In this document: positions 37,393-49,300 of the stretch, piece after piece
Layout: every line of letters starts with the position of its first letter
How positions within the stretch are numbered: position 1 is the stretch's first letter
Assembly (NCBI GenBank): GCA_016785225.1
Contig: JAFBJZ010000292.1
Location: forward strand, 62,001 to 126,000
Direction of reading: 5' to 3'
DNA length: 64,000 bases
Source: Psettodes erumei
Taxonomy: Eukaryota; Chordata; Actinopteri; Pleuronectiformes; Psettodidae
Notes under the pieces: model-generated
The model's input: the letters and a program-made list of their open reading frames with translations, nothing else
What the model was told of the DNA's origin: nothing
Databases searched by the model: none
Translations under genes and position numbers: made by a program

Positions 37393-40300
37393 ATGGCCAC
37401 GTACCGCTCTGGATATTCCGCCATATCCCTGTCCTCACTTCCCACAGTGTCGGGCTCCAGGAAGGGCACGAGCGTCCACGGCGGCGCGGGCGGTAAAAAT
37501 GTGCGGGTGTCTTACGCCACCAGCGGCATTGGCTCCGGTTTTGACTTGACAGCGGCGCTCGGGGGTTCTGGCACCAGTCTGTCCGTGTCCGGCAGCGAGA
37601 AAGTGACCATGCAGAACCTCAATGACCGCCTGGCCGTCTACCTGGAGAAGGTGCGCACTCTGGAGTCCACCAATGCGCAGCTGGAGCGTCAAATCCGCGA
37701 GTGGTATGACAAGCAGACCCCCAAAGTCAGGGACTACAGCAAGTATCAGGTGATCATCGACGACCTGCGCAAAAAGGTAAGGGTTCCTCTCTCTCTTTAA
37801 ATAGACCTACCCTCTATTTTGCTACTGTAAAAAAAAAGAGTCAGTCATAATTAATCAAACAATAATGCTTAGGAAATGAATATAATTAAAATGCTAATCA
37901 ACATAAATAGTCTATATAGTATTTAGAGTTTTTTCCCAGTAAAAGTATGTTTTATTACGTGATATAAAATGGTTGTTAAACTACTACCTAAAAGCACCAT
38001 CAAATAAAGATAAATAATTTCATCATGTGCATCATGTTAAAACTGACTGACCTAAAACTAACCGCTGACTTCCCTTTTTTTTCTAGATAAGTGTTGCCAC
38101 ACAGGACAACGCTAGGCTGATGCTTCAGATTGACAATGCCAGACTGGCAGCAGAGGACTTCAGAGTCAAGTGAGTGTTCTGTCAGAAGTTATAATCCCTG
38201 CGTGGTGAGAACCTAATTATACTATCACTATATATTATCAAAGCAGAAGTCTGGAGCTTGAGTGATGCAGCGTTATAACATGGCATCACATGTTCATTCA
38301 GTCATACAGGCTGTGTTGTGACAGGGGTGTGATGGTCAACACAGTGATGAAACAGGTCCGACTGGTTCTGGTGGAGTTTCACGTTGTCTTATTTTCCCCC
38401 GTTGTTGACGGTTTTACAATTATTGAGGAGGCGCAGCATCGTGAACCACCGTGCTGCTTTCCTCACAGGTTTGAGAATGAGATGGCAGTGCGCATGTCGG
38501 TGGAGACCGACATCGGTGGACTGCGCAAGGTCCTGGATGAGCTGACCATGACCCGGTCTGACCTAGAGATGCAGATAGAGGGCTTGAAGGAGGAGCTGGT
38601 CTACTTGAAGAAGAACCACGAAGAGGTAAGAGTTCTGCTCTTAGGAATACCATCACATCATCTAAGTAAACCCAGGTGCAAAACCATTCTCAGTATCTGC
38701 ACGGTTATTGGTTTCTGCATCAGTTTCTGATCAACAAAACATCAACAAAACATCAACAAACCTTGTTCAGAGGATAGATTTTTTCGTTACATGACCAGAA
38801 GAGAATGTTATCCATTTCTTTCCTATTTTTTTGGATGTTTACTTTCTATGGTTCCTGATTAAAGAGGGTAAGAACCACATTAAAATCGTTTTTCAGGAGT
38901 TTGCCAAATTGCCACTGAAGCGATGTTATTTTTATTTTATTTTAATTATTTTATTTTATTTTATTTTTATTATACTTTTTCTTATATGAATAAAAGTTAC
39001 TGCTAAACTCGTTTGGCTTGTCTGCTGGGCCTTCCAGTTGTGTATCTCGGAGGGAGTGCTGCCGCAGGTGCTGTTAAAATTCAATGACTCATCAGAGATC
39101 ATGTGATGACGAGACATCTCAAATGAAAACCAGTTGCTTTACAGTCTGTTTTCTTATTCACATGCTATGAAAGGTCTATGCATCCATTGAAATTAAAAAT
39201 ACATTAACACTGTGGATAATGTTTTGCCCTAAAGTCAGGGAACTGACTCAGTAATGTCAGTTACACATTATCCATTTAGTTCACTAATATTGAATACATA
39301 ACACATAAGTAACCAGACCAAGTAAAGCTGTAGTAGCCAAACCTGAGTCTACCAGTGTGACCAAGGTATGGTTTATTGCTCATAGATCTAACATGACTTT
39401 TTTAAAAGCAAGACTGTGGTGTTTCTTCTTTCACAAGTTACATAAACTTATGAAAGAACTGCGATCCAGACTGGCTCTGTTTCTTCTTCTGCTCTCCACG
39501 TGGCTCTTATCCTATGAACTGACCTGACCTGACATTTGACTGTCGCTGTACCTGTACCTGTAGGAGCTCGCAGCCTTGCGGGGCCAAGTTTCTGGCAGCT
39601 CTGTGAATGTAGAGGTGGATGCCAGGCCCCAACAAGACCTGAGCAGTGTCATGGAAGAGATCAGATCTCAGTATGAGGGCATCGCTGACAAGAACCGCCG
39701 TGAAATGGAGGCCTGGTACAAGGTCAAGGTGAGGGAGATGATGTATTTAACCTTATAAAACTATGTAACCAAACACCAAGTAAGTCCCATATTGTCTGAA
39801 TAGCCTGACTCTAACTCTGTGACCTTTTTCATGTCCAAATTCGATGCCCCCCAGTTCGATGAGCTGAACAAGCAGGTGGCATCCAGCTCACAGACCCTCC
39901 AGACCTCCCGCAGCGAGATCAACGAGCTGAAGCGGACCCTGCAGTCCCTGCAGATTGAGCTGCAGTCCCAGCTCAGCCTGGTATGGCAGATCTCACATGC
40001 ACAGATCCACATAAAAGAGACTGCAGCACATTTCCATGCAGTATTATGACACAACAATGCAACATTTATCTTTCTAACGTGTTGCATTGCTCAATATCAA
40101 CTCATGCAACTATGATGTGTGCAACAGACATACCACAATGACATATTTTACAACTTGTGTGACCACACACTATATATAACAGTCAGTTAAACTGTCAATC
40201 CATTTCTTTGCACCTCAGCCAAGAGGAATTACAAAACAAGCTCCGTAAATTCTCATACCTGCTTTTTGATTTGTCTCCCAAAAAGAAATCTGCCTTGGAG

Positions 40301-40885
40301 GGCACACTGGCAGAGACAGAGTCTCGCTACAGCCTGCAGCTCAGCCATCTTCAAGCCATGGTCAACTCGCTGGAGAGCGAGCTCAGCCAGGTGAAGGCGG
40401 ACATCTCCAGGCAGGCTGGAGAGTACCAGGTGCTTCTCGACATCAAGACCAGGCTGGAGATGGAGATTGCTGAGTACAGAAGGTTGCTGGATGGAGAGGA
40501 TGTCAAGTAAGGAAAAACAGAGGAAGACAGCATGTTAAAATCACTACATATTATCACTATATAACTTGGTAACGTTGACAAAAATAACTATAACCTCATT
40601 TCTTGTCTTTTTGTCTTATCTTCTAGATCAACTGTTAAGGTCACAGAAGTCAAACAAGTCAAACGTAAGTTGACATCACCCCTTTTTCTTCTTCTTCTTC
40701 TTCTTCTTCTTAATATAATTATTATAGCTCTGTTCTTATTAAATGAAACATGCTACATTTTTTCATTTCTTCATATAGCTCAACCTGTCATCACTCAGAG
40801 GAGGAAGGTGGTGATTGAGGAGATCGTTGATGGACAAGTGGTGTCCCGCACAGAAGATGTGGACGTTGAGGTCCTAAAGAAGTAG
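37393..40885 (+). CDS. Type I keratin, K18-like (eight coding exons)
   Basis: This acidic keratin would pair with a type II (K8-like) partner to form cytoplasmic filaments of epithelia. The exons are 37393-37776, 38087-38169, 38469-38625, 39564-39728, 39855-39980, 40286-40506, 40627-40664 and 40779-40885. They total 1281 bases, in frame, 426 aa. Exon sizes 83, 157, 126 and 221 are the type I keratin standard. The head (1 to about 73) is Ser/Gly-rich. The helix initiation motif LNDRLAVYLEKVRTLE lies at about 76-91. Coil 2 ends with TRLEMEIAEYRRLLDGED near 377. The short tail contains RRKVVIEEIVDGQVVSRTED, which resembles the K18 tail. The gene has a TATA promoter and double AATAAA. It could be named krt18-like or one of the fish-specific type I keratins. 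The exact paralogue cannot be settled here, so no symbol is given. Confidence 0.93.
38927..38976. repeat. (TTTTA)n low-complexity tract
   Basis: An ATTTT-rich imperfect pentamer repeat in the keratin intron between exons 3 and 4. Confidence 0.8.
40687..40711. repeat. (TTC)n microsatellite
   Basis: About eight TTC units in the last keratin intron. It is transcribed as a pyrimidine tract. Confidence 0.9.
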
Positions 40886-40917
40886 ACAGACTGGATCCCA
40901 ACAGCTCTTGATCCAAT

Positions 40918-40935
40918 AATAAATACCTAAATAAA
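40918..40935 (+). terminator. Two AATAAA poly(A) signals of the keratin gene
   Basis: AATAAA occurs at 40918-40923 and 40930-40935, only 33-50 bases after the stop codon. This gives a very short 3' UTR, as is usual for keratins. Confidence 0.75.
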
Positions 40936-43365
40936 AGAAATCAACAGGTTGTCCTGTATTCTGAAGTGTACTAAAATGTTATTATTTCAGCCATTTCGGC
41001 CATTTGTCTAAAATCCATCAACAAATCATGCCTAGTTTTCTACTCATGAAGTCTGATTTATTGTCACAGAATATTGATTCTGATTGCCAGAAAAAAGCAG
41101 ACCAACAAAATAAATTTAAGATTTGTAAGGAGAAAGTGTAAATGTTGGAGTTACAACCAAATTGTGTGTATATATACACACAGTATATTTTGCCTAAATG
41201 AAATTTAACCATCCCTTTTATCCAAAACCCACCGATAACAATGACAATGACTGTCCTCCTGACCACCTCATGATATACCACATTTGCACATTAGGTGTCG
41301 CTGTGAGTCTCAGAAAGAAAATGCACTTCAGCAGTAGTGACAGTTTTGGTGGATTGAACCAATACATAGAGTGATAAAAGAAAGATGACATTGCCTTATC
41401 TAATTTTTAGTTTTTAGGTGGGGAGGGCAGTGGAAATATTTGAAAGGTCAAAGAAAATATGTGTATTTGATAGTGATGTTTTCCTCATGTTAACAATGTT
41501 AAAGGTGTTAATTTTTCATCTATGAAACTATTGTTGCCATATTAAATATTATACAAATACAATTCCATATACAAAGCAGACCATTTTCAAGAGGATTTTC
41601 AGTCTCTCAGTGATGTATGTCTTTCTTGAAATTAAGACAACATTTCCAACTTTGTTTTTTTCGACTTTCTGAAAATGATGCTGAAGATGATGTCTGCCTT
41701 CCCCTTGTTTCATTTCCCACTGCAAAAGAACATGAAAGCTATATACAGGTACTATTGTGTAAAATGTAATTTGTATTTTCCATTCATATCACATACATTT
41801 CTTTGTACAGAATAACAAAAACCAAAAACATGCAATGAACAAGATGATTACTGTTGCAGTCTTAAAGGAAAGCAGACGCAGAGAGTTTTCGTTTTCCTTT
41901 CTTTCCTGATCTCTGGTTGTGCTTATGAACTGCACTGCTCTGTTGAAAAGGCTCCTCCACATCTCTTTTGTATAATTTATCATCTCAGTTGACACTTGTA
42001 GCTTCTGAAATGAGAAAAAAAACTTTTGCCCTCTTACAAAAAAATGGTGATTTAATAAACAATAAAACAACCGCTCAAATACCTGTTCAGGAAATGTCCC
42101 AAAACTATTTGCATGTTCTGCTGTCTAGAGGATGTGTAATTTGTCCATTCCTGAGGATGATATTTTTTCCACCCTCTTCTTGAGAGGATTCACAGTTAGG
42201 AAAAAAAAGCATTGAGTTCTTTCACCACAGTACGGCAAAACATGTCATATGTGTGTACCTCTTGTTTATTGACAGATAACGGGAAATATTTCTTTGCTCT
42301 TTAAGGAAGAAGTTAAGAACAGCTAAACAGCGCACAGCATTTGCTGTGTTAACCATAATTTTGGTAATTGCTACTACCTTCTCTCATGTGCAACTAGAGC
42401 TATGTAGAACACTGGAAGGGGCAGGTTTGATTGTTTTTAAATTCAGTCCTCAACCATAAATCTCAGTCCCTCTCCCCATCTCCCCAGTAATTTTCATTCA
42501 GTGCCATACTTTGTCTGGTATAACTAAAGGCCTTTGGCTGCTACATGTTGGTGAACATTAGCAAATATTTCCTAGAAACTGCCAGTTGGTAAACCTTATG
42601 TCTCTCCTCCACCTTTTGCAACTGTTGCACTATTTTTTTTAGCATTTTATATTCTACCTTAGTTGTCATGTGTGCCAATAATGGCTACTGTTCAAGAAAA
42701 GTTACAGACAATCTTAACAATAGTGAAGAGGTTTACGCCTCCTCTGTACATGCAGTAGTTCCATCTGTCCACTAGATGTCGGTATATTTACAAATTTGAG
42801 GATATTGCTGTCAAACCTGGCAATTACTGGATCTATGGAGACGTCGCTTTTTCTATTGGTAAATCTTCCTCATAGATAAACCAAAGGTAGGATTTTTTTT
42901 CCATTACTGAACATACCAAAAGCGCCAACATGAGCAAGTTTTCTGTCCCTGTCGGTCTCTGATGAGAACTGTGGATCTTCACGTGTGGCTCCAGTCCCTT
43001 TGACTGTCCTATTAATTCCTGTATTTTGGAGCTGATCATTGTGCTCTACTTTTTGTCCATTTATAATCTATTTAATATTATGTTTTGATCATTTAAAAAA
43101 AAATACTTAATCCAAATCATTTTCCTCTTTTTGTATTTATTATTTTTCTGCATGAAGCGATTTGCACTTCCCTTTAACTGAATTAAACCTGACTTTACTA
43201 ATGACTGTATTACAGAACTATTACTTATTCATAATTGCGAAACGTTCATGTTATCCTATTTACTTGGGTTAAGGTTAGGGTTGACAGGGCAGTGTACACG
43301 TCTTAAATGCACAGGGCAGAGACACTGTAGCCGGGCCTCCCTCCTCCTACAGACTCCACTCAGAG
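40936..43365. other. Intergenic, AT-rich, no gene seen
   Basis: No open frame resembling a known protein and no clear splice pattern. The region is AT-rich. Confidence 0.5.
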
Positions 43366-43740
43366 TTTATTTATAGTCCGAGGTCTGCAGCAAAGATCCG
43401 CTCCGCCTTTAGCACGACTGTGTCACTCAGGGAGGTTGGTCCCTAGTCACGACCTAAATGATGACAAAATTCTGCACCATGGGAAGCAGACGTCACCGCG
43501 GTACAGTCACCTCCTTGGTGACGTCACTTGACGAAGGCTGGGTGACAGCGGCAGCCGGGGTTAATGCCATCTGCTGGACGGACTCAGCTTCTCACCCAGC
43601 ATTACGTCATCGGGGAGAAAACAGTGCCAGCTCCGGATCCGTACGGCCTGGAAGTCTGGATCTGAATGCAAAGCGAACGGGGGTGGGGGGTGTCATCCTC
43701 TGTAGATCAGATGACAACAGGTTTACAGGACCCTTGGAGA
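43366..43740 (+). promoter_or_regulatory. GC-rich block with three CRE-like sites
   Basis: CpG and GC content rise sharply here. ACGTCA cores lie at 43490-43495, 43521-43526 (within a full palindromic CRE, TGACGTCA, 43519-43526) and 43604-43609. A TTTATTTATAG stretch at about 43366 could act as a weak TATA. It lies 1.6-2 kb upstream of the RIM start codon and could be an alternative promoter or an enhancer. A 125-codon + frame (43458-43835) covers it but resembles nothing known. Confidence 0.4.
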
Positions 43741-44439
43741 GGGTTTCTCCTACACTACTACCCATAGTCTGTTTTACTATCACATGTAGGATTCAAATAA
43801 ATAAAAGGTACCCTGGTGAATTACGGTTGTCGTGAGTTAATCTACAAGAAAAATAAACTACAATAAAATGAATTAAGCTAAGATCATTCGAAAACTAAAC
43901 TACTAATTCAACATATGACAAAGTTATAGTAAAAGGTTGGCTTTTAAAGTGGTCATTGATACATGATGCTAATTAACGGGCATTGTTGCTGTAGGAATGT
44001 AATAACAAAAAATCTAAAAATGTAAAACATGAGATATTCAAGCTTTTATTGTGGCATAAGTGTCACAGCTCTCAGTTATTGGCGGCATTATCCGAGGGGG
44101 AACACACACAATATGAAACGCTGCAATACACCACTCTATCTCTGATCAAATGCAGTGTAGCTACAATACATCAAGTGACGTGGATATAAATTAAACTAGC
44201 GCACGAAGAAAAAAGAGTACATCCAAAATATGGCTAATTAAATAAAATAACCTAATCCAGATGCGTGCAATAACTGATTTTTCTAATTGTGCTGCTTGTG
44301 CTTGTGGTCAAATATAGCATGCATTACCGTTTCGTTGCATACAGGAACTAAATAACCATGAGGTAGACAGAGCAGCTCTGATGTCCAGTTTGTTGAGAAA
44401 ACTGCAGAAAGAACCGGAAAGTGAAACGTGTGACCGTAG

Positions 44440-44524
44440 ACGGAGCTCTGCAGGTGAGCTGTCCGTGGTTCTGATCTGTTTCAGTGCCATCAGAACCATG
44501 GACAGCTCATCTGCACAGCTCCGT
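44440..44524. promoter_or_regulatory. Head-to-head pair of RE1/NRSE-like (REST) sites in a 36-bp hairpin
   Basis: The arms 44440-44475 and 44489-44524 are reverse complements with three mismatches and a 13-base loop. Each arm contains a 21-base RE1-like element: 44489-44509 on the + strand (TCAGAACCATGGACAGC core) and 44455-44475 on the - strand (TCAGAACCACGGACAGC core). Each matches the canonical 21-base NRSE at 17 positions by my count, including both half-sites and their spacing. The pair lies about 0.9 kb upstream of the start codon of a neuronal RIM gene, a typical class of REST target. Binding is inferred. Confidence 0.65.
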
Positions 44525-44673
44525 AGCACAGACAGGATTTTATTACGTGCATCTTGGGGCTGCAATATATAGGATACACGTGCTTGATACAACTTTAGTA
44601 TGTGAATCATTACAATTGGCAATGCACTAAATCTTCAGTTAGGACCATTCTGCGCTTTGGTAACTTTGTGCGC

Positions 44674-44676
<3 letters not shown>

Positions 44677-44706
<30 letters not shown>
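44677..44706. repeat. (GT)n microsatellite
   Basis: About fifteen GT units upstream of the RIM first exon. A short (GC)n/(GT)n alternating purine-pyrimidine stretch follows at about 44745-44762. Confidence 0.95.
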
Positions 44707-44707
<1 letters not shown>

Positions 44708-44867
44708 TGCTCGGCCGCATGTGTTGGATAAAACACCAAGATATGCGCGCGCGCGTGTGTGTATCTGCGCTTGCATGTGACGATGGCGAGGACCCCATTC
44801 TCACATGAGTAAGCGCGCCTCCGCAAAAAAGAGAGAGGAAGGAGGGCTGCATTCCCATTGACTGACT

Positions 44868-44873
<6 letters not shown>

Positions 44874-44912
<39 letters not shown>
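44874..44912. repeat. (GA)n microsatellite
   Basis: About nineteen GA units about 450 bases upstream of the RIM start codon, possibly in the promoter or 5' UTR. Confidence 0.95.
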
Positions 44913-44913
<1 letters not shown>

Positions 44914-45050
44914 CAGCACGGACTCCGCCTATACCGCCCAACATCCTGCTCCAGTCCGACGACGGCGGAGGGACCACAAACCAGCCGAGTGAGCTAGGGC
45001 CCCCCTCAGTTCGACTTAACATCCGGCGTGAATCAAAAAAAAAAAAAGAG

Positions 45051-45253
45051 ATGGGCTCATCGTGAATCCGGGCGGTGGAGGGGAGAGGTGGGCCGGCGGG
45101 GGGGGGGGGGATCGACGACAAGAGCGTGACCCAGAGAGCGAGGAAAAACATATAGCACAACCGAGGATGCCTGCAACCAGGAGCGGCTTGCACTATTCGC
45201 CAGGGTTGCGGCTGCCGCTGCCGCTGCCGCTTTGCCCACGGACCATGTCGTGA
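45051..45253 (+). other. Upstream ORFs before the RIM start codon
   Basis: If transcription starts upstream of 45050, the leader contains ATG at 45051 (stop at 45063-45065) and ATG at 45167, in frame with ATG at 45245. Both of these end at the TGA at 45251-45253. None overlaps the main ATG at 45363. The last 45 bases of leader start with a GGC/GGT repeat (45326-45357). The transcription start is not known, so their presence in the mRNA is inferred. Confidence 0.4.
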
Positions 45254-45362
45254 GGTGTGGCTCGGAAGCGCTCCGGGGAACCTGTCAGCCGAAACGACAC
45301 GCCGAGGAGGAGCAGGAGGAGGTGGGGCGGCGGCGGCGGCGGCGGTGGTGGTGGTGGAAAAG

Positions 45363-46023
45363 ATGTCCGCCTCGGTGGGGCCCCAGGGCGGCCCTCGCCC
45401 ACCCACCGTGCCGCCATCCATGCCGGATCTGCCGGACCTCAGCCACCTCACCGAGGAGGAGAGGAAGATCATCATGGCAGTGATGGCTCGGCAAAAGGAG
45501 GAGGAGGAGAAAGAACAAGCCATGCTAAAGTAAGGGCAGCAATTCTCCTTTTTCCGTGGAACTTAAAACACGTAACGCATAAATCCTCAGTAGAAAGATG
45601 TCCATTGAACACTAATGAGGACCCCATGTTACCATTTTGGTGGTCAACATCACACACCCATCGCGTCCAGCGACCATTAGCCGATTCATTTCCTCCGCTC
45701 TACCATCACTGGGCACTTTTGGGTTCGTCGTTTGGGTTCGAGATGTTGTGCTGTGGTGTGGTGATGCGTTCCCAAAAATGGACCCACCAACATAAAGGCA
45801 CAGTTAGAGCAGGAACAGCTTCGAATGTGTTTCTGACAGAAGCCATCAGAGATACATCTGGCTGGGCTATGAGGGTGGGTGCTGGTGGAATCAATCATTG
45901 CATTAAAGACAATATACAGTCACGGTCAATGGAGATGGCCCGAAACAGGGTCAAACGTGTTACAGGTGTAGATCGGGCCGTGAGGACGGGGTGTGACAGT
46001 GCTGGTGGAGGTAGTGATGGAGA

Positions 46024-46063
<40 letters not shown>

Positions 46064-46252
46064 GTGTGTGCTTGGGATGAATCATTGCATTATCCATCCT
46101 TCACCCACTCGTTTTCATCAATGGGGACTGCACCCCCACATCCCTCAGTTTACACATCCAGCGCCGCTCTGCTTTTCCTTTTACGCACGCATGCAGGCTG
46201 GAGTGGCTTTATCGGTGCAGATTTTTGTAAGTGAAAATGTGTGTGCATGCGT

Positions 46253-46310
<58 letters not shown>

Positions 46311-49300
46311 GGGGGTCGCCAATAATGGGAACAAGTCTGACATTATAGCTCATAGGCCTGGAGCAACGCAAACCGTTTTATAAGCCCGCCAGACGGACGG
46401 GGGTGATTGAGGCGGTGTGTACGATCATTAGCGCTCCGCTCGGTGGAGAGAAGAAGATGGGGTGTGGTTGGGAATCTTAGCAGGCCTAAACTGGACACGA
46501 TACAGAGTAAAACATACCTACTACACTATAGCACCTTTGAAAACCTTCCACGCATTAATCAAATGGCAACCGTTGCCAAATAAAACGAATCAGAGCTGCG
46601 TAAGAATTAAAATAACCAGCGATAAATGTTAAGAAGATGCTATAGGCTAGACAGAAATTGCAAGCTACTGACTGAAGAAGCTGTGCGTTCAAATAAGAGG
46701 GGGTTAGCTATGGATAACTGTCTGCACAAACACATGAGATGTCAGAGATGCAATACAGTGTCATGAGGGCTGGATGTGCTTCAGCTGCTTCTTATGAAGG
46801 GTTTGGTTCCAGTTCATTGCCAGGGGTTTCCACCACAAGCCATGGCTATTTGAACCAGAACCATACTGTACACTGAGCTGGGCCTATACAGTATGCTGCT
46901 CTACCCACACCTGGACCGAAACACACGTGAGTCCTGTTTCTGGCTTCGTAACGAAGGATCTTGTCATCTGGCAGCATCCTGGAGCACTCTGGCTTGCTCT
47001 GACTCTTAATGGCTGCTTTTCATTTCCTGACTGCAACCTAAAGGGAAGCTGGGTGAGAGCTGCTTTCGGGGGTCCCTTGAGAGGAAGTGATGTATTTAAT
47101 GTTCCATGAGGCACAGGCTCAGGTTCAGTCAATAATGGCTTCATCATCTGGCTAATCATTGATGGCACTAGCACACCCTGGACAAAAGGAAAAATGTGGT
47201 TTCAGGAAGCCATTCATAATTGCTAGTCTTTAATATTTACTGTATTTCAGTGTGAGATTATTATGCTGGATACTGAATGAATATGAGGAGACTGCAAGGT
47301 AGATAAGAGAGCTAGAGAGAGGAGATGAGAGTTATAATGTCCTAATGCATACAACATAGGAGTAATATGAGGTTTACTGGGAAAGTCCATGCAATTCAAT
47401 TCCAGGCCAAGAAACTAAATGTTTCACTCCTAATTAGAAACTGGGCTTCATTTTTTACATTCTGGTCATTCAGCTGATGCATGACTGACAACAGGCAAAT
47501 GGCCTTTAACTGCTAGAATGCTGACATTACCAGCAGCCTACCTCTAATTATACAGTAGTTTTATCGTGTTAAAGATAGAGTAAACGAAAAGTGAAAAATG
47601 AAATGACAGATGATGCATTTTGGACACTTGACATGTCATGTTGACCTCTTTTAGTCCTCGTTAGTCATGCGATTGCTGCACCTGTGACGCATGTTGTCAC
47701 ACCTATGGAGGGCAATGACTGTACACAAACTGACCAACAAGCTCTGCAAAGCCATTGCTGATTCAAGAGAGAGCTGACATTAAATTAAATGTGGGATCAC
47801 AATGATATGAATCAGTCATACAAAACAACCTACAACAAAAACAACATTAAAACATTCAGAAATACTTTTTTTTTTAAACATAAGAAAGTAAATCTGTTGA
47901 ATTCTTACTGGAAACAAGTTTCATTTTCACTTCAAGGTGCATTGTGTGCACTGATACTTAGCTTTACATTAACAGTGTTTAATAACTTGAAGATATTAGG
48001 TTTATAACTAAAAACACAAAGCTAAGATGCCTTCTAGATAAGACAATGACCATTTTCATATATCTGAAGTGATGAATCCAGTGTGACTGTGGTGAACTGT
48101 GTCTTGTGATTTAACACGAGTACTGTAGTGAGAATACAGGATATCTCTAGAATTGGGCGCAGACAGGATAGACTGCTTACTAATGTTTTTTTGTTTGCTT
48201 GCTTAGGGCAGAAGTAAACGCGCTCTGTTGGTAAAATAGTCTGAACTAAAATATTAGTTTATGAGCAGTGTTTTTAAATGAGTGCTGTGGGGAAATCTGC
48301 TGTCCATTCACATGTGCTGTCCAACACATGTTGAATATTGTATGGCATTATACATACTTATGTGTAGTGGTGTGCAGCAGGTGTGCTGTCACAACCATTC
48401 TGATGCCAAAAACCAATAGGATTACTGGATGTTTCTCCTGAACACAAGAGATACTGACATTAACAGATGGTAAAGTTCTTGACCAATCATCTTTATCCAC
48501 TGAGACATACATAGAGGACTTCATATAATCACTTAAATCCATCTAAAGAGACACATTATTCTCTCATTGTGGCAGTAGCACATGTGTCATGAGTGTCATG
48601 GCTACAGTTTTTAGTGTTTACCAAACCTTCTCTATTGTCTGTCAGCTTAATACCTTTTCTCTTATCATTAACATGCAACAATTAACATACAATGTGGTTC
48701 CAGACTGCTAATGCACCCTGCTTTTCTGTAAATAGCTGACTTATATTATAATTTTGACTGAACAAGGTCTTCATTTATTCTTATATAACTGCTATTGCTA
48801 AACATGTGCCTTTAAACCATACTGTATGCTAGTGTTTCTTGTAATCAATATAATTTTAAGACAATCTCCTTAACGATGAAATAGAACAAATTCATCTGCA
48901 TTGGCAGAGGTGGCCATTAATAACAGCCAACGATGCTTTTGCCCAGCAGTGAGAGCTCACATCCAAAAAGAACATCCTGTACCTTGCGTCAAGGGTCTTC
49001 CACCTGGCCAGCCCTGTCCAATGTGTGAGCACCGCTGCCTGAGACCTGAGCAGCTGGCAGTGATAAGGTTGTACTGATACGGGACTTTATCTGTCGTGAG
49101 TTTAACCTCCAGCTTGAGAGAAACTGAGGAGTCCTGACCTGTTGCTGAGCAAGAACACCTGGTTCTGGGCTAATTATTTGCTCTGGTCGGGTCATGAGAA
49201 GTTGTGCAGCTGGGCTTTCCTTCACTGAGTCACAGTGCTACCAAAAACGTTGTCTACATCTAATACACTACAGACTTCAAACACTCCCTCCATTGACTTG

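Noticed and set aside
43458..43835. 125-codon + frame over the CRE-rich block
   Set aside because: No similarity recognised. High GC content alone keeps it open. It is kept as a regulatory region instead.
44801..45523. 240-codon minus-strand frame opposite the RIM exon
   Set aside because: The Pro/Ser/Ala-rich content comes from the complementary GC-rich and (GA)n tracts. It has no family resemblance and lies opposite a real exon.
45257..46234. 325-codon + strand open frame over the RIM first exon
   Set aside because: It is a shifted frame of the GC-rich exon (Gly/Arg runs) that reads through the donor and a (GA)n repeat. The real frame, with RIM homology, is the one starting at 45363.
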